17,228 nucleotides of DNA from Synechococcus sp. HW_metabat.21 (GTDB taxonomy: Bacteria; Cyanobacteriota; Cyanobacteriia; PCC-6307; Cyanobiaceae), in NCBI GenBank assembly GCA_018623875.1, contig JAAZUZ010000018.1:1-17228 (forward strand), in the 5' to 3' direction. The position numbers and the translations under genes are program-made. This document shows, in pieces, positions 14,100 through 17,228 of this stretch. Each line of letters begins with the position of its first letter. Positions within the stretch are counted from its first letter, which is position 1. The notes beneath the pieces were generated by a model. It searched no databases and was not told the origin of the DNA. It saw nothing but the letters and a program-made list of their open reading frames with translations.

Positions 14100-14575
14100 T
14101 CGCGGGTCAAGGTCTCCAGCAGGCCTGAACAGGCGTCTTCGAGCAGATCGAGGACGTGTTCAAACCCCTGCTCACCGCCGTAGTAGGGGTCGGGCACTTC
14201 CTTGTCGCTAAATCGGCGGCAATGGCTAGTCATCGGCTCCACCAGCGCGAGGTCAGAGCGGGCTCCAAGTTCTCCGGCCAAGGAGCGGACCGCCTGCAGA
14301 TTGTCGTCATCCATGGTGAGGATGCGATCGAAGTTGCCGAAGTCCGCCAGCTCGATTTGACGAGCACGGCTTGGGAGGTGAATGCCGCGGCGCTCAGCGG
14401 CGGCACGCATGCGCCGGTCCGCCGGATTACCCACATGCCAGCCGCCCGTGCCGGCGGAATCAACAAGGAACTGATTACTAAGACCACGTGCCTCAAGCAA
14501 ATGCAAGAAAACACCTTCGGCCGCTGGTGAGCGGCAGATGTTGCCAAGGCAGACAAACAACAGTTTTTGGGTCAT
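14096..14575 (-). CDS. Low-molecular-weight protein-tyrosine phosphatase
   Basis: A 159-residue cytosolic phosphatase of normal family size. The P-loop is VCLGNICRS (8-16), with nucleophile Cys9 and Arg15 of the CX5R signature. VDSAGTGGWHVGNPADRRM (38-56) is typical of the fold, and the general acid is Asp129 in VPDPYYGG (127-134), with the substrate-site tyrosines next to it. The ATG overlaps the cpcF stop codon (ATGA), making it the last gene of the phycocyanin/lyase run, so it is probably co-translated with the lyase. Substrate unknown. A similar phosphatase gene beside the phycobilisome genes is, as I recall, seen in other Synechococcus, but I cannot check that here. Confidence 0.95.
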   Translation of the reverse strand: MTQKLLFVCLGNICRSPAAEGVFLHLLEARGLSNQFLVDSAGTGGWHVGNPADRRMRAAAERRGIHLPSRARQIELADFGNFDRILTMDDDNLQAVRSLAGELGARSDLALVEPMTSHCRRFSDKEVPDPYYGGEQGFEHVLDLLEDACSGLLETLTRD

Positions 14576-15201
14576 CCGGCTTTGAGGCGTTGGAGGGCTT
14601 TCGAAGCCCGAAGGCGCACAACCTTGACACGTTCAGTCCTTCCCGTTCGTTCCCGCAGGCTCTGGATGGCCTGATCCTCGAATGCTCCAGTTGACAAAAG
14701 GCGCTCCAAGCTTGCACAGCAGGAGTATCGAACAACCCATTCGCTGTCATGGGTGCCGTGGTTCAGAGCATGAACGCAACGTTGTCGCTGACTGCTGATC
14801 TCCATTGCTGTACCCCTCAACCTCAGGTTGCCGAGCCCCTTGGCGGCTGCTCTTCTGACGCTCGGACCGATGTCGTTGCAGAGGGCCTCAATCAGAGCGT
14901 CCAAAGCACAACTATCCGCAATCTCGGCGAGGGCTCGAACAGACCATGCTCTTGCTCCGTAATTTTGCGGGTCGAGGCGGTCCAGGATTTGTGGAGCGGC
15001 TTCAGGCCCTAAGGCCACAAGGCCGCTAAAGGCGATACCCGCCAAGGCGGGGTTGTTGAACCCAATGACCTCAAGCAGCTTTGGAATCGCACCCATGTGC
15101 TTACAACGAACGAGTGCGGCGGTTGCCTGCATGAGCTCAGCACTCGTCGTGGCGGCATCCACGGAAGCAATTGCTTGTGCCAGCTCGGAACCAGATGTCA
15201 T
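14572..15201 (-). CDS. cpcF: Phycocyanin alpha-subunit phycocyanobilin lyase, CpcF subunit
   Basis: A 209-residue HEAT-repeat protein of the CpcE/CpcF lyase family. Repeats can be read as paired helices, for example AIPKLLEVIGFNNPALAGIA, then AWSVRALAEIADSCALDALI, then SVRRAAAKGLGNLRL and EWVVRYSCCASLERLL. CpcF pairs with CpcE to attach (and in vitro to remove or transfer) phycocyanobilin at Cys84 of CpcA. The ATG overlaps the cpcE stop (ATGA), and the phosphatase ATG in turn overlaps its own stop codon. GC content is lower here (about 58% in a line I counted at 14701) than in panC/cmk (70-75%). In a strain with red-type phycocyanin the name would be rpcF. Confidence 0.92.
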   Translation of the reverse strand: MTSGSELAQAIASVDAATTSAELMQATAALVRCKHMGAIPKLLEVIGFNNPALAGIAFSGLVALGPEAAPQILDRLDPQNYGARAWSVRALAEIADSCALDALIEALCNDIGPSVRRAAAKGLGNLRLRGTAMEISSQRQRCVHALNHGTHDSEWVVRYSCCASLERLLSTGAFEDQAIQSLRERTGRTERVKVVRLRASKALQRLKAG

Positions 15202-16013
15202 AGGAGCTGGTCCATCGCTTGGAGCACCATTTGGCAGGCCTGCTCGTCGGTCATACCTAAGGGCTCATGACCGCGGGGGTGTTCGGCAAGTCCACGTAAA
15301 GCAATCAATTTGATGCTGTTCTCAGTTGGGCTTTGACTGATCCAATCAAGGGCAGGAATCCAGCCGACCGCACCAAGGTCGAGCAGGACTCCACGTCGAA
15401 CCAGCGTGGAAGAGCTTTGAAGAAGCGAGGGAAAATCAGTCGCCCACTTGGCATCGGCGGTGAGCAACAGCATTGCTCTCAGCGATGCGGAGCGAATCAG
15501 TGGCCTTAAGTCGCCGGTGAATCGAACCAGGGTCTCGATCACAGCTGCACTGGCATCCCCAAGATCTCCCAGTGCTTCGATCTGCGCCTCGATCAAGCGG
15601 TCGTTGGTGAGATCATCTGCATTCAGCTGGGAACAGATCACAGCAACAGATTCGAGCAACCCCTCTGAGGCGGCAGTACGCGTGGCTTCCTCGCGGATAT
15701 TGCTGTCGTGGTGAATCAGGCAGCTGAGGATTTCCTCTCGGGCTGAGCTGGAATCGAGATGAACCATGGCCCGCAGCACGTTCAAGCCAAGGGTCCTGGA
15801 GTCCTCGTCTGGTTCTTCACCTGCGCTCAAGAGCTCCTGAAGAGCCTTACGAAGCAGAGGGAGAGTGCGTGGGTGCAGGCTCCGTTCATGGCCAAGCCAC
15901 CACGCGGCGTAGTAGCGATCGGCAGCATCATCTCGTTGCTCAAGCCGCCTGAGCGCCTCCTCCTCGTCAATGGGCATTCCTTCCGAAGCAAGGGGCTCCT
16001 GGGTCATTGCCAT
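15198..16013 (-). CDS. cpcE: Phycocyanin alpha-subunit phycocyanobilin lyase, CpcE subunit
   Basis: A 271-residue HEAT/Armadillo-like protein. The CpcE hallmark DRYYAAWWLGHERS is at 32-45, followed by repeats (NVLRAMVHLDSSSAREEIL; LIEAQIEALGDLGDASAAVI; LIRSASLRAMLLLTADA) and the C-terminal IKLIALRGLAEHPRG. With CpcF it forms the heterodimeric alpha-84 lyase. The ATG at 16013 lies six bases beyond the T-run of the cpcA terminator, with no Shine-Dalgarno site; ATG 16007 or 15977 (the latter with GGAAGGA directly before it) are alternatives. The frame extends upstream to 16127 only through the terminator and the end of cpcA, so that start is rejected. Local GC falls to 45-60% in counted lines. 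Confidence 0.93.
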   Translation of the reverse strand: MAMTQEPLASEGMPIDEEEALRRLEQRDDAADRYYAAWWLGHERSLHPRTLPLLRKALQELLSAGEEPDEDSRTLGLNVLRAMVHLDSSSAREEILSCLIHHDSNIREEATRTAASEGLLESVAVICSQLNADDLTNDRLIEAQIEALGDLGDASAAVIETLVRFTGDLRPLIRSASLRAMLLLTADAKWATDFPSLLQSSSTLVRRGVLLDLGAVGWIPALDWISQSPTENSIKLIALRGLAEHPRGHEPLGMTDEQACQMVLQAMDQLL

Positions 16014-16019
16014 GGCAAG

Positions 16020-16045
16020 AAAAAAGGCTCCCCGAGGGGAGCCTT
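16020..16045 (-). terminator. Intrinsic terminator after cpcA
   Basis: On the transcribed minus strand, AAGGCTCCCC pairs with GGGGAGCCTT (plus coordinates 16024-16033 and 16036-16045; in practice a nine-base-pair stem with a four-base loop), and the right arm runs into six consecutive T residues ending at 16020. It lies 20 bases after the cpcA stop and six bases before the cpcE ATG. It is the best terminator in the window and should limit transcription into cpcE, cpcF and the phosphatase. Confidence 0.9.
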
Positions 16046-16065
16046 GCAGCATCGCAGGCTGTGAA

Positions 16066-16554
16066 TCAGACCAGTGCGTTGATGGCGTAGTCGATGTAGG
16101 TGTTGGCTTCGCCAGCAGCGTCGCCACTCAGACCGTGGTTGGACTTGATGTACTTCAGAGCCTCCACGTACCAGGAGGGGGAAAGCTCGAAGGTGCGGTT
16201 GATCTCATCAAGACCAGCCAGGAGGTAGTCATCCATGGGGCCGGTGCCACCTGCCACGAGGCAGTAGGTGACCATGCGCAGGTAGTAACCGATGTCGCGG
16301 GAGCACTTGGCCTTACCTTCCGCAGTAGCCGAATAATTCGAGCCCTGCATCTGGGTGGTGTAGGGGAACTTGCTGTACACGGCCTGTGCAGCACCGTTCA
16401 CCAGGGTGTCGGCCTTAGCGGTGAGAGCTTTAGCCGCTTCGAGGCTGGCCTTAGCGCGATTGAAACGACCGAAAGCGCCTTGGATTTCGGTGTTGCCCAG
16501 GAAACGACCCTGGGAATCAGCAGCTGCAACAGCTTCGGTGAGAGGCGTCTTCAT
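16066..16554 (-). CDS. cpcA: Phycocyanin alpha subunit
   Basis: A 162-residue phycobiliprotein of exact family length, part of the phycobilisome rods on the thylakoid surface. It starts MKTPLTEAVAAADSQGRFLG. The chromophore site is Cys84 in AEGKAKCSRDIGYYLRM (78-94), and GLDEINRTFELSPSWYVEAL followed by the helix containing NHGLSGDAA matches phycocyanin alpha and not phycoerythrin or allophycocyanin. The separate cpcE and cpcF genes suggest that Cys84 carries phycocyanobilin. The start lies 39 bases after the cpcB stop; the sequence before the ATG is pyrimidine-rich with no Shine-Dalgarno site, so translation may depend on cpcB. The R-phycocyanin name rpcA cannot be excluded by sequence alone. 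Confidence 0.97.
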   Translation of the reverse strand: MKTPLTEAVAAADSQGRFLGNTEIQGAFGRFNRAKASLEAAKALTAKADTLVNGAAQAVYSKFPYTTQMQGSNYSATAEGKAKCSRDIGYYLRMVTYCLVAGGTGPMDDYLLAGLDEINRTFELSPSWYVEALKYIKSNHGLSGDAAGEANTYIDYAINALV

Positions 16555-16593
16555 GACGGAGGAAGAAAAGGGTGGACGTGAACTGGTGCCGGA

Positions 16594-17112
16594 TCAGGCA
16601 ACAGCGGCAGCAGCACGGTCGAAGTAGGTGCCGATCTCGCTCATGAGGGCCGTGCAATCACCCTGGGTGATGCCGGTCTTGTCATTGGCGATCGAGATGG
16701 CGGCTTCCTTCATCAGGTTCACGCCAGCGGCGACGGAAGCGCCGGGGGTGCCGAGGGCCAGGTAGGTCTCACGCAGACCATTCAGGCAGCGGTCTTCCAT
16801 CACGGAAGCGTCGCCGGTGAAGATCGAGTAGCTGACGTAGCGAAGGATGATCTCCATATCGCGCAGGCAAGCAGCCATGCGGCGGGAGGTGTAAGCGTTG
16901 CCGCCAGGAGCGATCAGAGCGGGCTGCTGAGCGAACAGCTGGCGAGCAGCGGCCGACACGATGGTGGAGGCGTTGCTGGTGATGCGGTTGACGGCATCCA
17001 GACGCTTGTTGCTGTCGGAAACCATGGCGGCCAGAGCGTCAAGCTCGCCGGCGCCGATGAATTGGCCCCGGGCGTCGGCCTGGGCGACAACCTTGGTGAA
17101 GGCGTCGAACAT
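16594..17112 (-). CDS. cpcB: Phycocyanin beta subunit
   Basis: A 172-residue phycobiliprotein of exact family length. It begins MFDAFTKVVAQADARGQFI. Chromophore sites are Cys82 in RRMAACLRDMEI and Cys153 in TQGDCTALMSEIG. Asn72 in APGGNAYTSRRM is the position that is N-methylated in phycocyanin beta, and Cys109 is the usual free cysteine. The motif LRDMEIILRYVSYSIFTGDA and the end EIGTYFDRAAAAVA are typical. It is the first gene of the cpcBA unit, preceded by a clear Shine-Dalgarno site, and its promoter lies mostly beyond the right edge of the window. Lyases for beta Cys82 (CpcS/U) and Cys153 (CpcT) are not in this window. Confidence 0.97.
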   Translation of the reverse strand: MFDAFTKVVAQADARGQFIGAGELDALAAMVSDSNKRLDAVNRITSNASTIVSAAARQLFAQQPALIAPGGNAYTSRRMAACLRDMEIILRYVSYSIFTGDASVMEDRCLNGLRETYLALGTPGASVAAGVNLMKEAAISIANDKTGITQGDCTALMSEIGTYFDRAAAAVA

Positions 17113-17119
17113 GAGTTAA

Positions 17120-17126
17120 CTCCTTT
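17120..17126 (-). promoter_or_regulatory. Shine-Dalgarno site of cpcB
   Basis: AAAGGAG on the minus strand lies seven bases upstream of the cpcB ATG. This is the strongest ribosome-binding site in the window, fitting a very abundant protein, and it fixes the start at 17112. It overlaps the palindrome GAGTTAACTC (17113-17122). Confidence 0.85.
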
Positions 17127-17228
17127 GGGCTTCGTCTGAGGGAGGGGACTGCAGACGCTATGGATGGGTCTGCCGGGAGGCATACCGCATCCCGTCGGTG
17201 TGATTGTCGCCACAGCCCAGTGCACACC
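17127..17228 (-). promoter_or_regulatory. 5' leader of the cpcB operon (incomplete)
   Basis: No gene is supported in these bases. GCAGAC (17151-17156) and GTCTGC (17168-17173) form an inverted repeat with an 11-base centre, a possible leader hairpin. I cannot identify a promoter; it may lie upstream of the window. Confidence 0.35.

Noticed and set aside
16014..16127. N-terminal extension of cpcE starting inside cpcA
   Set aside because: It would read through the intrinsic terminator and overlap cpcA, and it adds sequence unlike CpcE homologues.
16066..17112. Reading the phycobiliproteins as phycoerythrin or allophycocyanin
   Set aside because: Lengths of 162 and 172 residues, the single alpha Cys84, beta Cys82/Cys153 and neighbouring cpcE/cpcF fit phycocyanin.
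1..17228. CRISPR arrays, insertion sequences, defence islands, prophage genes or long direct repeats
   Set aside because: No periodic repeats, transposase or integrase motifs, or terminal inverted repeats were seen on either strand; the region looks like ordinary core chromosome with a phycobilisome edge.

Overview
The window is a stretch of a GC-rich picocyanobacterial chromosome (Synechococcus/Cyanobium type). The main evidence is the phycocyanin operon at the right end (cpcB, cpcA, cpcE, cpcF), together with a fused panC/cmk gene, an oxygen-dependent coproporphyrinogen oxidase, a protein resembling the cytochrome b6f haem-attachment factors, and several small proteins of a kind seen in picocyanobacteria. 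Genes are packed tightly, with many ATGA or TGATG stop/start overlaps and few Shine-Dalgarno sites.

Layout. (1) 1-2539, minus strand: mrp, rodA and a gene cut by the window edge form a translationally coupled run (Fe-S/P-loop ATPase, cell-wall elongation, unknown). (2) 2701-5541: hemF on plus converges with and overlaps a three-gene minus-strand run: winged-helix-like protein, membrane protein of the complex C (b6f haem) assembly type, and exported amidase. (3) 5557-7895: an inverted repeat sits between the winged-helix gene and rnd (RNase D-like). A short conserved hypothetical and a lipid-A-disaccharide-synthase-related protein follow on minus. (4) 7939-10418: tRNA-Cys(GCA), a coupled pair made of a small cysteine-motif protein and an exported six-cysteine protein, a divergent aldo/keto reductase, and a proline-rich hypothetical. 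(5) 10562-14099: purM ending in a large hairpin, a 386-bp gap holding a start-less reading frame, then rlpA and panC/cmk on plus. (6) 14096-17112, minus: cpcB-cpcA-[terminator]-cpcE-cpcF-low-molecular-weight phosphotyrosine phosphatase.

How the genes fit together. The right end makes phycobilisome rod phycocyanin. CpcB and CpcA are the chromophore-binding subunits and CpcE/CpcF is the heterodimeric lyase that loads alpha Cys84. A strong intrinsic terminator between cpcA and cpcE should keep the lyase well below the structural subunits. The phosphatase is start/stop coupled to cpcF, so it is probably expressed from the same transcript. The rest is housekeeping (haem, purine, pantothenate/CMP, peptidoglycan, tRNA).

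I do not see a defence system, CRISPR array, insertion sequence or clearly new multi-gene system. The items most worth a second look are the phosphatase coupled to the lyase genes, the small cysteine-motif protein with its coupled partner, the putative autoregulatory operator at 5557-5579, hairpins overlapping the hemF and purM stop codons, and the orphan reading frame upstream of rlpA.
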